Shown: positions 35,598-47,477 of the stretch, piece by piece
Position numbering within the stretch: position 1 is the stretch's first letter
Layout: each line of letters begins with the position of its first letter
Source of the DNA: Cerioporus squamosus
Taxonomy: Eukaryota; Basidiomycota; Agaricomycetes; Polyporales; Polyporaceae
Direction: 5' to 3'
Assembly (NCBI GenBank): GCA_022592435.1
Contig: JABYQS010000144.1
Span: 34,789 to 98,788 of the forward strand
Length of the DNA stretch: 64,000 bases
Notes under the pieces: model-generated
Databases searched by the model: none
Told to the model about the DNA's origin: nothing
What the model saw: the letters and a program-made list of their open reading frames with translations, nothing else
Translations under genes and position numbers: made by a program

Positions 35598-35699
35598 GGA
35601 CCCAGTTAGGTCCGGACCTAACTGCCTCCCCCTAGGGACCTAAGGACCTAATTAGCCCTAACCCAGGGTAACCCTATAGACGCCGGACCAAATGGGTCC
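35598..35699. repeat. Short inverted-repeat element with a 22-bp perfect palindrome
   Basis: cagttaggtccggacctaactg (35603-35624) is a perfect palindrome. The outer sequence gggacccagttaggtccgg is roughly mirrored by ccggaccaaatgggtcc at 35683-35699, so the 102 bp can fold as a hairpin. No target duplication found. Confidence 0.6.
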
Positions 35700-35966
35700 T
35701 TTAGCCACACGTGATGCGGCGGGCGTCTTTATCAATAACTTGTTGCAAGCCGGGAGTACGTCGACGAGGTTCTGGCTGCACACAGGGACTACAGAATGCA
35801 AGACACAAGATGCTAGATACAGTAGATGTCGTACGATACAAGTGATACCAAGCGAGATGAGGACAAGTGCATAATATACAGGATAACCATCATCCCATAA
35901 TCATACATGCTGGCAATTCGACAACAATCCAAACATGAGTCCGAGAGCGATGCAACGACCGTGCGA

Positions 35967-38900
35967 TTAGGATGCTGACGAGCTCCCACCTGCACCCAAG
36001 CCTGATGCCATCGCTGGCTGCTGGCGAAGGTAGTTGATATGGATGAACTGAGCGCCTGCGTACTCGACGAGGATCTCCGGCGGGCAGTCCTTGAGCTCAA
36101 GCCCAACGAACAGCCGGAACAGAGCCTTGGCTGGGCAGGAGTCGCTGGCCAAGGTGTACTCAAGACGCGACTGCAGCAGAGAAGTCAACGCGAGGTACTC
36201 CATGGTACACTCGCTATCAACATCACCGTTCTTGACGACACGCTCGTACATCTCCTCAAGCGCGGCAACAAACCGGCGCGCATTGAACTTCTTGCCATCC
36301 GTGAATATTCCGATGGGCTGCGGCCACTGGGGCGGCTCCTCCTAGGTCTGGACGGACTGGCCGTTGATAGTCCGAGTGATCGTTTGTGACGTTGTGCGTG
36401 CACCATCCGAGCATATGCCACGCCTGTGATTCTGCGGACAGTTTTCCCCGCCAGGATACATGATGGTTTTGCAGCGTGTGCAGACGGGAGTCCTCCGCTG
36501 CACATAGTCAGTGAGGGGCATGGTGATCAGTAATCTCAAGAAGACGCACTGTGAGGCCAACATTCTTGAGCTCCATCTCTGTCGGATCCACTGTGTGCTC
36601 CACTGGCTTCACGAGGCGGAGAGGGACCGCATGACTATGTTCATACCAGAACTTCATCGTTCCTGCTCGTGCTACAATCGGAGTAAGCAAGGCACAAGTA
36701 TCGAAGCGGAGAACGTACACTGGTAGTTCCCTTTGCTGACACGGTGGATGATGGCCAACTCAACTTCATGGAGTTTGTCGAGCAGCGCGCGGGGGGTCTT
36801 GCGCACTAGAGCTCTCCCATCGGAGGCATTCTTCTTCTTGACCGCGTGGTTGTAGAGTGTCGGGGCGGTGACCCAATCGCGCAGCGTCATCTTGTATGTT
36901 GCCCATTGAAGCTGCTTCCGGAGGTTCATGAAGAGGAAGAATGCGTCCTTCTCCGAGCGTGCGAACGTGATGCTGCGCGGGTCAAGACCGGTCGCAAGAG
37001 AGAACACTTGCTGCGATCTTGTAAGGCCTGTGATCCTCACGATGGGGAGACATGGGGTCTGATAATTGCCATGGCCGGCAACCATCACGGACTTCTGGAT
37101 GGAGGGTGCAAAGAAGTTGCTTGAGATCGGAACGTCTGCGAGCCCCTAGAAAGGCGTGTCATTAGTAGATACCAGACGGTCACACGTAAAGACGTACCTC
37201 AGCCTTCGCAGTGAAGGTTTTACCCTTGACGCTTCCCGCCACGAATAGACGGGCCTTCTTGGCAGGCGGCGTGTCCAGTGAGACCGAGGTAAGATTGGTG
37301 AGCAAGGTGCCCTGGTCGGCAGCGTGAGCTTGTCCCTCGCGGGCAGTTGGGCGCTCGGTAGAGCTGGCGCGACACTTCTTTGGCATTGAAGTCTGCGGAC
37401 GACTGGTGAGTAGAATAATCAGAGAGATGGTGAGGACGTACCAGGTGCATCAGCGTCGTTGCATCTGGAAGATCGTCAGAGTCGTCGCTGAGGTTGATCA
37501 CGTCAGCCGGAAGCATTCCGAGGGGGTTGACGTTGCGAGGTGTGGGGAGGTCGACAGGTTCAATCGCCCACTGCTTGCCCTTCTGGGATACTATAGGCGA
37601 GGTTGAGGGAAGTGACGGCACGCAGACAACATGAGAACCGGGACACTGCAACTTGATTGGAGACAGGGACTTTGGCGGGGAGGAGACGCTGCCAGGCGAC
37701 ATATCAGAAGGGGTCGCGGAGACTTCCTTGGACGACCGAGCATACGATGGAATGAGGTGTGCGAGCTTTGAGTCAATGCCCAGCTGGTCCAAGATGCTCG
37801 TGGGATCGACATGCGAGGAAAGGTTGAGGAGATCGTCCTCGGGCTCCTGCTTGATGAACGTGTAATGGGCCACCGCCGCCGCCGTCATCTGCACCAATCC
37901 GAAGGTCTCCCCACTTGGCGCGGGCTCGAGGGTGGGAAGTGGCGTCATACCAGCTGGAAGCCCATTCACCTTCTGTATATCGAGCAGCATATCATTCCAT
38001 TTATGCGCGAGGAAGTTGACGAGGCGGACGTGATGGGAACTATAGGTAGACCTGACAAAAAGAGAGGGCGCGCCAGAGGCAAACTCGATACGGGTGTTGC
38101 GGCGTAGAACGAAGTCGTGTGCGAGGTAAGTCAGAGCCCCGAGGCCGCTGGCAAAGGACCGTTGGATCCTGTTCCAGCCCTTGTGCGATCCTGCAATGCG
38201 GCTCTCGTCTGAAGGTATGTCGTCCCGAGGCCGTGCCAGACAGCCCTTCTTGACATGGGCAAGTTGATCGGCGTGAACCTGAAGATTACACAGTAAGTGA
38301 ACAGCCGACGCAGCGAGTAGCTGCTGTTGTACCTTCTCCGCAGCAGCTGACCATATACTGCCATCTTCCACCCACTTCTCATAAGCGAGTACGAGCCACC
38401 GCTCCTGCTCCTCCTGACTCCAATACGTCGCGGGGTTACCATCGCTTGCTCTTGACTTGAGGATTGCGTCCGTGATGTCCTGCGGAACTTTGGAATGGCG
38501 TGGATTCTTTGTGCCACCAAGGACGCAAGCAAGATAACTGGACAGAAGCTTACAAACAGCATATTGCGCAGGATGAGAGATCAGTGACGTACCGCTGGAC
38601 AAAGTGCCAGATGTCGAGCACAACAGCAATATCAGGGAATACTTTCAAGATGGCGGCCTTGACGTGACAGCAGTTGTCGACAACAGCTATCTCTGGGTCG
38701 GCGAAGTTGAGAAGAGCAAGTCGGCGGCGCACTCCCTCTAGCTGCTCCTCTATTTCGATGTTCCCCTGTGTTGGGCACCAACGCTGTGGCAAACTACCAG
38801 TTAGCAACCGGCAACGAACCAGACGCCATGAGGCAACGACTTACCCACGAGATGATCGCACCCTTTTCGTTCACGACCGTCTGCAAACCTCCTGTGTACA

Positions 38901-40266
38901 CCTTTGAATGTGTCTTGTCTTTGTCGACAACGGTGGCCTTCCCGGCCGAGCGGAATGTTGCGTCGAGGGAGATAGTAATGGCTAGGAGGAGGATCATCAT
39001 GGGAACCACGACGGTGTGCGCTAGTAGGTGGGCAGCATGAGAAAGCTGAGCTTGTTGTACTCACCTCCCTGTGTTCGCAGACTATCCTCTGACTCTCCCT
39101 TTCTTGTCTTCTCAACCCATTTGTTGTAGACGTCACCAACCAAGTCATCCGAGATCGAGAGGCAGTCGTAACCGCTGTTGTGCAGCCCCAATGTATGCGG
39201 CTTTGAGAAGACTTGAAGACCGACCTTGAACTTGAAGAGCAACATCTGGCAAGTACGACTTTCGTATGCGTGGAGGTATTCGAAATGGCCCATATGATAC
39301 TCCAGCAAATGCAACTCTGCAAACACATCATGACCCGAGGTGAGCAGACAACCGCATGCGGAATATTACTGAGAGATACTCACGACGGACATGCTCAGAG
39401 AATCCGGCCGCCGTGCCTGACGAGCGGAACTCTATAAGCAAGTTGAATAGATCCGACGTCAAGGCACTCTTCTTCAAGAACACAGACATTCCCTCTGATG
39501 GCAACAACCAGGACAGTAAGTTCACTGATGGCATACTGGATACTACTGGTGGTATCACTCACTTGGGAACTCCCAGTGCTCACGCTTCTCCCAGAACGCA
39601 CAGTTCATTGTCAAGAAGGAGTAGTGCTCCTCCTCCTCTGCCTTCATACCTCCCTTCCATAGAGATTCTTGCATGGGTTGCAGTGGAGCTGAAATCCTAT
39701 CGCCGTCTCTTCCCGCGCAACACCGTGCACCTCCCTGTGGCCAGTCGGCGACCACCCAAACCACGTAACATCGGTCGAACCGCAGTTGGGGCACTCCCTG
39801 AGCTCAGGGAAGTAGAGTGGGTGGACGACGGTGATGGGCTTCAAGTAAGCCGTGGTGGGGACAATCTCCGGGGCAGCCGAACGGCGTTGTATATGGGTGT
39901 ACGAGGGCGGTTTGAAATACAGGCCCAACAAAGGGATATGAGGACTCAGCGTGACAGGTGCAGCCCCCTTTGCGGTTGCGCGCGTATGCTTTGAGAGGAG
40001 ATTGACGTATTCACACAGATGGGCCTCATGCTCAAGCTGTGGACGATGCTACGACTGGTTCTTCCGATGGTTTTCCCAGGACTTGACACGGACTTGGGCC
40101 TGCGGGCGAGCGGACAGGTGAGTGAGCTGCACTGAGTATATTGCCAAGCTGATGATGTACTAACCAATGTGTTCCAGTCCATTTCAAACTTCTTGCGTTC
40201 GCTCGCGGTGTTACTGACTGCATGTGCGCACAGAGTGCGTATCACGTCGGGCTCGAATACTGACAT
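35967..40266 (-). mobile_element. MULE-like DDE transposase gene, interrupted by one stop
   Basis: A multi-exon minus-strand gene starting MSVFEPDVIRTLCAHAVSN (40266). It has a zinc-ribbon-like CPNCGS...GWSPTGHREVHG...CNPC segment (about 39870-39660), then GMSVFLKKSALTSDLF, a region LHLLEYHMGHFEYLHAY, and an RNase H-fold core: ISLDATFRSAGKATVVDKD (about 38970), DPEIAVVDNCCHVKAAILK (about 38690) and PDIAVVLDIWHFVQRY (about 38600). The latter fit the D...D...W/FH pattern of MULE transposases. A long C-terminal part ends with another Cys cluster (CTRCKTIMYPGGENC, RRGICSDG; about 36480). Family knowledge: such large Cys-flanked transposases are widespread in Agaricomycetes. TAG at 40051-40049 interrupts KNQS/HRPQLEHEAHL near the N terminus, so it may be inactive. 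Terminal inverted repeats were not found. A TATATA box lies about 60 bp upstream. Confidence 0.65.
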
Positions 40267-40321
40267 GGTGGGGAGCAAGGGCAGAGAGGGGAATAGGGGG
40301 TGCAGTGCCACTGCAGCCACA

Positions 40322-40333
40322 CTGTATATATCC
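40322..40333 (-). promoter_or_regulatory. TATA-like box upstream of the transposase
   Basis: Minus-strand gtggatatatacagt about 60 bp before the ATG at 40266, in a suitable position for a core promoter. Confidence 0.4.
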
Positions 40334-40509
40334 ACTTGCCACCGCCGCCTCCGTCCGCCATAGAAGCACCGCGTGACAGTGTTCGCCGTGCTGCAAAGGA
40401 GTAGAATATGTGCGCAGTCGGCCACTACGGTCCCACTTAGGTAGCACACTTTAGCCGAGACATCTGTGTGTTCACGGTCAGGGTCCCACCATTCGAGTTG
40501 TCGCTCGCA

Positions 40510-41296
40510 TTGGACATACTGTACATTAGCAGCTACTTGTAGTACGCATACATGAATTAGAGAAGAGATACATGGGTAAGGAGAGCATAGAGGGTGCGCG
40601 GCTTGTCCTCTGAGCTGCGCCCCACATACCCGTAGAGGTACTCAAACGTGAACCCAACACGAACTGCTTGCCCAAACAGGACTTCCAAAATAGACTCGGG
40701 AACTGTGCGCCTTCCCCTCTTGTCGTAGAAGGGTAGAGTGGACTCGATTGTCTGCTATTGTAGTCAGTGTAAGCTCCAGGGATAGAGGGAATGATACACA
40801 ATACCTGGCCCTTGGGTGGCTGCCATATCACCGGCAGACGCACCGACCCGTCCTCGGGTGACTCCCGGACAACCTCTGAGAGGTTGACTGGCCAAGGTAC
40901 GCTCTCCGCGATGGCTCGCACAGCCGGGAGAACCTGCTCCCGATACAAGCGGGAGATATAGTCCCCGCGTTGTTGAGCAGTAAGCCAGAAGGAAACAAGT
41001 GGTTCCTCCATGATGCCATCAAAAGCCTCGTGGCCACGGGTGGTAGCGAAGCATTCGAATGGCGAGATGAAGCACTCTGTTTCGAACATGATGACCTCCG
41101 TTGGTCGCACATTGATGCCACGGTCAGGGTTGGGCTTGACACAGCAGATATGGTGAACTTCGTGGGACTCAAGGACGAAGCCGGAGACGGTGAACTGCAC
41201 CGCGAGATGGCTGTATTTAGTGCATATCATGTATAGCGGCACAATGAGGATGTTCTCGGTGTTCTCTTATGTTGGCACGAAGTCGGCGTCAGACAT
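40510..41296 (-). pseudogene. Unknown protein next to the transposase, stop after nine codons
   Basis: The minus strand has an ATG in strong context (accaccATGtct, 41296) followed by SDADFVPT, an in-frame TAA, and then a long open frame ENTENILIVPLYMICTK. The body is good-quality protein: FECFATTRGHEAFDGIMEE, SFWLTAQQRGDYISRLYRE, then a 53-bp intron (GTATTG...CTGAC...CAG) joins PPKGQ to TIESTLPFYDKRGRRTVPE and FTFEYLYGYVGRSSEDKP. Family not recognised. It lies upstream of the transposase in the same direction and may be its companion gene. If translation starts at a later Met the protein could still be made. Confidence 0.45.
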
Positions 41297-41299
41297 GGT

Positions 41300-43390
41300 G
41301 GTTTGTGAGAGATGAGATAACCTCCTATATGACGGGAGCAGTCCGCCCCTTGACTACAATAGGCAACAGACTTGGATCTGCAGTAGTGTGTGAGTACTTA
41401 CAGTATTTAGCGAACATTGCGCTGTACCAGGAGCCTGCATCAGATGTGCAGAGAAGGCATTGTACAGGTATGGATGGTGAACAACGTAAATGATCTACAG
41501 AAGCACTGTCAAGCGTAAACAGTGTTCAAACTCACACAATACACAACTCATAGCCAAGCGTAGGGGTCCGCATATGGTAGTTGTGGTGCGCACGTCTTCT
41601 GATGGGGTGTCTGCTAAGTCGTAGGCTTGCATGTTGGTCAGTAACCACCAAGAATGTCACAAGGAGAGTATATGGATGCACAAGAGTCGTCTCAGAGATG
41701 TCCAAGAGATGGAAGTGGCGGCAAGTACATCGCGGTCGTAGCGCACATCAGCGAATCGAACACTAGTCGATAGGGGTGTATCGACTTTTGTATGGATCTA
41801 CCGAGTCGTTATTGAATTGTCGAGGGGTGATGGCTTATTATAGATGGTCATATTGGTCTATAGAGGTCTATAGTGCGGCACTCACTCAGTGGTAGACACC
41901 TATAGACTCTGGCGAACAGCCCGATAGACGGCTATAGAGAAACGCGGGCACCATGACATGGGTCTATAGACCCAGTTAAAATTGGCCGGTTCAGCTCTGG
42001 TTCAGCTTGGCCGCTCAGGCCAATATGAAGCAATCGAACCATTGGACAGATGAACCGAAAAAATAACTGATATTGAATGCGACTATTACTAGTACTACTA
42101 CACTTACATAATCATATTGCCCAGTCAAGACTCAGTACTCCTCTGCTAGTAAGTATGCCTCGACCCACACCCACTTGCTGTCTTATGTACTAGCGGTGTG
42201 GATGGCGCAGCAGAAGACAATGCAGTACTTACAATGTCCGGATTCTTTTTGCGTGGATTCTTACCGTCGCCGCATCTGAGTCCTGCGTTGCATCATGACT
42301 TACGAGCACTTACCTCGAGCAGATCACAAGGCCGCGCGTACTCACCTTCTCGCAGATGTCATTCTACTCGAGTACTAACCGATTGTAAGTGCATAGCACT
42401 TCAACCTGTCTTGGAACGGTGACGACATTGAACCGTGGCAGGGACTCGCCGGTGGGCTCAGAGCAAGAGCTAGCCAGAGTCGGCATCGTCGACTCGGCGA
42501 GGAGGGAAGCCAGTGGGAAGTCGAACTCGGGGATGGTGGTGGACGGAGGAAAGATTGCGGAGGATCGATGGATCATGATAGCGACTTATATCAAGTCGAC
42601 GCTTCATGTTCGAAACCCAACCCTGGGAGGCACAGACGCATCAACGAACACGTCCTGTTGACGTGTCGTGCAGTCACGAGGTCGAAAGTCCCGCTTGTCA
42701 AGTCCGGTCCGGGATCCTTGGGCCAACGGGATGAACTGGTAGAATACTACCGGATTTATTCATTGACGATAAGATCCTACAGGGGTCTATAGGGATTCAT
42801 CGACCTCGACAAAACCCTACATACGTATACCATCATCAATCTTCTCTCCAAATCACTATAGTCGTCTGTAAGTCGCCGTCACCGTCTCTCGCCGTCTATA
42901 GAGATGTGTTCGAATCGCTGATCCACCCTGGGCCGCTGGGCGGCCCCCCTGCGGCGGGCCTCCCTCTTGGTATGACCTATTTTCCGTCTGACGCACGCTA
43001 AGCTTCACGACGGAGTTGTCGGTAGTGCCTTAGCCATCTTCGTAGCCGATAAAGATCGGGTTGTCTTGGGCAGATATCTTGCTACTAGACGCTCTGTATA
43101 CTCACTGTCGGCACAGCATCTACTCACGTGAATTTGCACGTACTTTCGCGCTATCCCATGCATTCGTATGCGAGTTACCAGTGAGCTCTGCCCTTCTGTG
43201 CTTCCCCGATACTGATTGAGAGCTCTCTATCGCCGACTCTGCGCAGCTCATACCGCGTACTATGCAACGGCCGTGCTCCTATATCTCAGTGGCATGCCGC
43301 AGACGTTAGGAAGGAAATACTTACGTTATACGACCGTCAGGAACATACCGAGGCGCTGAAAGGCCAAGGGATCCCCTGAAGCTGCACCTT
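41300..43390. other. No gene; two clusters of ctatag motifs
   Basis: Motifs of the type gtctatag or ctatagac recur at 41860-41975 and again at 42785-42905, so about 1 kb may be bounded by related sequence, but I could not align clean termini. No supported gene. Confidence 0.4.
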
Positions 43391-43397
43391 GGGCGTA

Positions 43398-43794
43398 CTA
43401 TCGTGACTCCAGTGTTCGCTCCGCCCCCAGTGTTCGCTCAAATTCCCGTAGCACACCCATTCTCCATCCGATAGTGATGCAAGTCAGCACAATTATGTGC
43501 GAATGCTCTGCCTTTCGTTTAAAAAAAGAATGACGTGAATTGAGCGAGGACTCGCGCCGATCTCGACTGAGGAGGTGTTTTGATCCAAAGGTGTGGGAAT
43601 TGGGCGAACACTGGGGTCGCGAGCACTGCGCTCCCTCTCATTACCCCACTTCTGGATGTACGGCCCTCAAAGTTGGCAGTCAGGTGAAGGCAAACGTCTC
43701 CGAGGTATGTGCGAAATATGAACATTATCAGAGGGGAGGGGGGTGAGATTTCCGCAGGACGAGGCTTCCTGGGCGAACACTGGGGTCACGATAG
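43398..43794. mobile_element. MITE-like foldback element with TA target duplication
   Basis: Left end ctatcgtgactccagtgttc and right end gcgaacactggggtcacgatag are inverted copies, each next to TA (43396-43397, 43795-43796). A second, inner pair of the same core (cagtgttcgctcaaattccc at about 43429; gggaattgggcgaacactgg at about 43595) is nested inside. Length 397 bp; no coding capacity. TA flanks suggest the Tc1/mariner superfamily. Confidence 0.7.
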
Positions 43795-43799
43795 TATGC

Positions 43800-44190
43800 G
43801 CTGGCGGCGAGTTACCGTTCCGACAGAAGGTGAACCTCCGAGAGTGGGTGTTGACACATGACATAACAACCTTCTTATCACATGAGGGATCTGGCTACAT
43901 CCTCTCCTTCCTCCCGATACAGATCACCAGCCTCCAACTCTTCGCGGCTTGCCCCGAGATCAGAGCCACAACGCAGAAAGACTGGGGCAGTAGTGGTGTG
44001 ACTCGGAGTGACGTAGCTCTTCGTAGCACCCATAGCAGTTTGCATCTTGTGGAAGTCCGTGATATAGTTGAATATCAGTGAAAAGAACCGAGTGCAACCG
44101 CCCTTGGAAACCCAACGGCAGGCTCGATTGTTCTGTTACATGGCCGTTCAAGCATGAGCCTTGAACGCAGGTTGAATGCATCTGTGAGGC
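43800..44190. other. No separate gene; 3' part of the 44-kb gene may lie here
   Basis: Downstream exons of the gene at 44195-44536 were not resolved. A tttgcat-type stretch with a CAG acceptor occurs but no phase could be fixed. Confidence 0.3.
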
Positions 44191-44194
44191 TTAC

Positions 44195-44536
44195 CGGATC
44201 GTATTCAAAGTCAAAAGTAGAAGGAAGCTCAAACGCCAGCACACCGGAGCCAGCTGAACTTGCTGCAGCTGGGTGGACCTCGGGAAGCGGGGCCGGGGGA
44301 GAGACACTATCGGGAGCGGAGCTCACCCGAGGAAGTTCGATGAGAAGACGTTCTAGAAAATTGTTGAACTCAGTACAAAGACACAATCTGAACGCATTAG
44401 CTAGCTTACCTCTTGCGAACAGGGATGCCGTCGCCCCGTGAATGATCACCGGCTGGTCGTGAAGTCCAAGGCGGCAGCTGACCACCGAAATGTCTTGGAA
44501 CTGGAGAGAGGTTGTCGAAGGTTCGCCAACAGACAT
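44195..44536 (-). CDS. Unknown small protein, paralogue of the 55-kb gene
   Basis: Exons 44536-44410 and 44352-44195 are joined across GTAAGC...CTAG. The start is MSVGEPSTTSLQFQDISVVSC. The product shares a pattern with the gene at 55577-55250: L-x-F-x-D-x-SVVSC near the start and AFELP-x2-F-x3-Y-x-P near the end, followed in both by an intron starting GTAAGC at the same place. I do not know the family. The 3' exons are not resolved. Confidence 0.5.
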
Positions 44537-44639
44537 AAGGACAACAGTGTGTAAGCACGTGTACTGAGCACTGAGGAGTGGACGTTCTGTCTGCCTTGGC
44601 CGTCCGATATGGGTCCCTATAAATATGCCACCCCTATGC

Positions 44640-45166
44640 ATACATCATGCCTATAGGTACGGCCGGTCTACATTGTGTGAAGGATGCGTCAGTACCTAGC
44701 GCGGACGTTTCCGAGGTATGCGCCAGTATAACCCAGCACGGACGTTTCCGAGGTGGATGTAACGAGAGTACGCAACCTGTACCAAGACTACTCTGGTAGG
44801 AAAGACCCCACAAAACTAGTAGTGGCAGTTCCCCACCCGCTTGAGGAGGGACTAGCGTGCAATGTGAACCTGCGCATGCATGCATGAACGCGCACGTCGA
44901 TTGCGATCGCGCGCGCCCATCTGGCATCACTTGCCATTATAGGTAGCTGATGTTCTGCGCGCCCCGTCCGCCAGCGTCCGCCACGGTCCTTCCTAAAGTA
45001 GCTAGCCAACATGAAATCCTTCTACTTATGGCTACTATCAACTGCAACTCCCGCCTACCATCTCGCGAATGCGGCCAGGTAGAAATGCAGGCGAGAGCGA
45101 GCCACGCAACACCAATCTTTCTCTTGTATCCTCCCAGTCCGATTTTGCGCACGACATCGTCATACT
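44640..45166. other. Intergenic; short direct repeat
   Basis: cggacgtttccgaggt occurs twice (about 44701 and 44742). Divergent promoter space between two genes; nothing else seen. Confidence 0.4.
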
Positions 45167-46197
45167 ATGTCTTACACCTGGCTCCTCAACGATGCGCCCC
45201 GTACCGTTCCTCAGAATTGCTGGCTCTTCTTGTCAGATATCGAACGCGTTGGACACTATCCTCCAGTAAGTCACGTTCTTGCTCTGTTTCAGTGACGCGG
45301 TGAGCCCACTGCCAGTGATTTACTCACTATTCTCAGGCAGGAGGTGGTCGTGACGCACGAGAGGTCCAACACTCCCTCCAGTCCGCGACCATCCACGGGT
45401 TGGACATTGTCTATGAGCCGCAGGTCAGTCTCCGATTCATTGCATGTCCGGTGCGTACATGACATGGGAATTTGCGTTGACATGCATGCAGCTCCTTCCT
45501 ACGGACCCCGCGAATAGTGCGGCTCTCAGACCGATAGCGTCACACATCGGATCTGGAAGCAGCTTTGGCCAGCATACGTCTATCCAGCGGACCTTGTCAG
45601 CCGTGTCTAGCTGGGTACGTGAGCTCGATGACCCCTTCAATGCGTGGACTCCGCTACCTGATGTGGTGAGTCCCCATGGCGTTTGATACCAATGGAAAGT
45701 ATCTCAACTATAGCTTCTTTCAGGCGTCTGTTGCTCATGAGCTCGACGGCGACGGTCCAGCTGCAGGTCCGGTCAGCATTCAGCGAGATTTCTCAGTCCT
45801 CTCCAGTACGGTTGCGTCAATGCCCCCGGTTACCCTCAGTACTCCGTCTTCGGTGACCGCCGCCCTAGAGCGAGAATCTAGCGCAAGTCAGGAGCTCGCT
45901 GTTCCTTTTGGTGCGATGGTCCGAGATCGCTCGTTGGCCTTTGCTGATATGTTGTATTCATGTGCGGCGTCGATAGGTGTTGGGCAGACTCAAATCGACG
46001 TTTCAACTTCTAGGTCTCCTCGTCTGGGCGACTCGGAGCAGATCTCCTCGGCGACAGGTAGCTTCCATCTCTCCCCCGACCCATTGGTCCCGATCTCGGT
46101 CCAGGCTCAGCCTGTCCGTGGTTGCGACCAGCTGCATCATGACCGCGGCAATTGTGGCGCAGCTGCTGTTCCACAAGATAGTGATGTGAAAATGTAA
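45167..46197 (+). CDS. Unknown protein, at least four exons
   Basis: Exons 45167-45265, 45337-45423, 45492-45665 and 45724-46197; every exon length is a multiple of three and introns are GT...CAG. The start MSYTWLLNDAPRTVPQNCWL is in an exon that stays open and joins YPP to AGGGRDAREVQHSL. Later exons read IVYEPQ/LLPTDPANSAALRPI and SWVRELDDPFNAWTPLPDV/ASVAHELDGDG. The last exon is Ser/Pro/Thr-rich. In a second frame near 46110-46190 a hydrophobic stretch (IMTAAIVAQLLFHKIV) occurs, so a further intron may shift the C terminus into a membrane anchor. No family recognised. Confidence 0.5.
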
Positions 46198-46199
46198 CA

Positions 46200-47470
46200 G
46201 TCTCGCTTTTTATATTTGCTTTGAGACGTCTGATATGTTGACGCGATAGGACCACTTCAAGCTCATCGACGCAGTCGGCCTTGACAGTGCTGGCAGTCCC
46301 TGTTGGTGAAGACAACAAGTGAGTCACCAGTCATAGTTCGTGTCATTGGTATAGGTCTGCAACCTGCTCATTTAACCATCTATTTCCTCGGGACAGTCCC
46401 TCCCACGTTTCGCCATCTCTGGGCCTGTCTGTCGCGGGCGATGCATCTCAACACAATACTTCCTCACCTCGGAGACAGTTCCCCATCGCCATCGATCATG
46501 CTACGCAAGTAGGTCGTAGTATATACCGATGAGGCCCTACAGATCGCGCTCACGGACTGCATATGATTTAGGGGAGAGATATTGATACCGGTTCGGCTAC
46601 CGATTGTGATCGACAATCCTGCCAAGCGCCATCCGGGGTCAACGATATGGGTTTCGAGCCCCTTAGAAGTGCCACGCAGCCGTCCCTCGAGAGAGCTTCC
46701 GATCCATCCCACGCTTGCCCGCCTTACTTTGTGATAACAAGCGTCTCGGACCCGCTTGCGGTACCGCTTAGAAGGTAACATAGTCACCGATGCCTATTTT
46801 CTGCTTTCCGTGACCGTTTTCCAGGAGCGCCAGGCTTCGACTTAGGTCAGAGAGAGCAACACTGTGCAGTGAGAACTCGCGTCATGGCCATACAACAGGC
46901 GGACGACGGGGTGCCAGGTTCCCGCCGGACCCGAAGCAAACGGTGCCAAGCCCCGGAAAGGCGCTGAACTCTTCGCTCAGAAGGTACGCAATCAACCAAC
47001 ACTCGTGTGGCAGTAACACAGACCATGCCTTGTTAGGAGCACGCGATTGCAGGTCAAGCAGGAGGCACGCTTGAGGGACCTTCCCCAAGATAAGCAAGGG
47101 AACATACGCAGCCGTACTAGAGTCCGCCGTCCGAAGCCGAAGCTGAACGGCCGAAGAAATGCATTGCAATAAGGTGTTCGGATGTGTATGCGTAGAAGGT
47201 TGCTGCATAAATCTCTATCTTGTCCCGACGAAATACAGTTGCGTGCCATCGAATGCAGTCGATGACTAGCCTGCGTATTATCTGACAGCCGCCCCTCTGA
47301 ACACCACAAGGTGATCCAAGGGGAGATGTGTGTCCACCGACCGGAACTATCGCAGAACCTTTGAACCTACGTCTATGAGTATCAGACGGTGGTACTTAGA
47401 GGTTTCCATGCAACTGAGGTGGCAAGCCGCCGGGGCGGTGCGGGTGAAAAAGGCTCTATATGTGGTGGGG
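46200..47470. other. No supported gene
   Basis: Short open stretches on both strands without splice support. Nothing recognised. Confidence 0.4.
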
Positions 47471-47477
47471 TTTCGAA

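Noticed and set aside
41860..42905. ctatag-motif clusters as the two ends of a transposon
   Set aside because: No alignable terminal inverted repeats or target duplication could be found.
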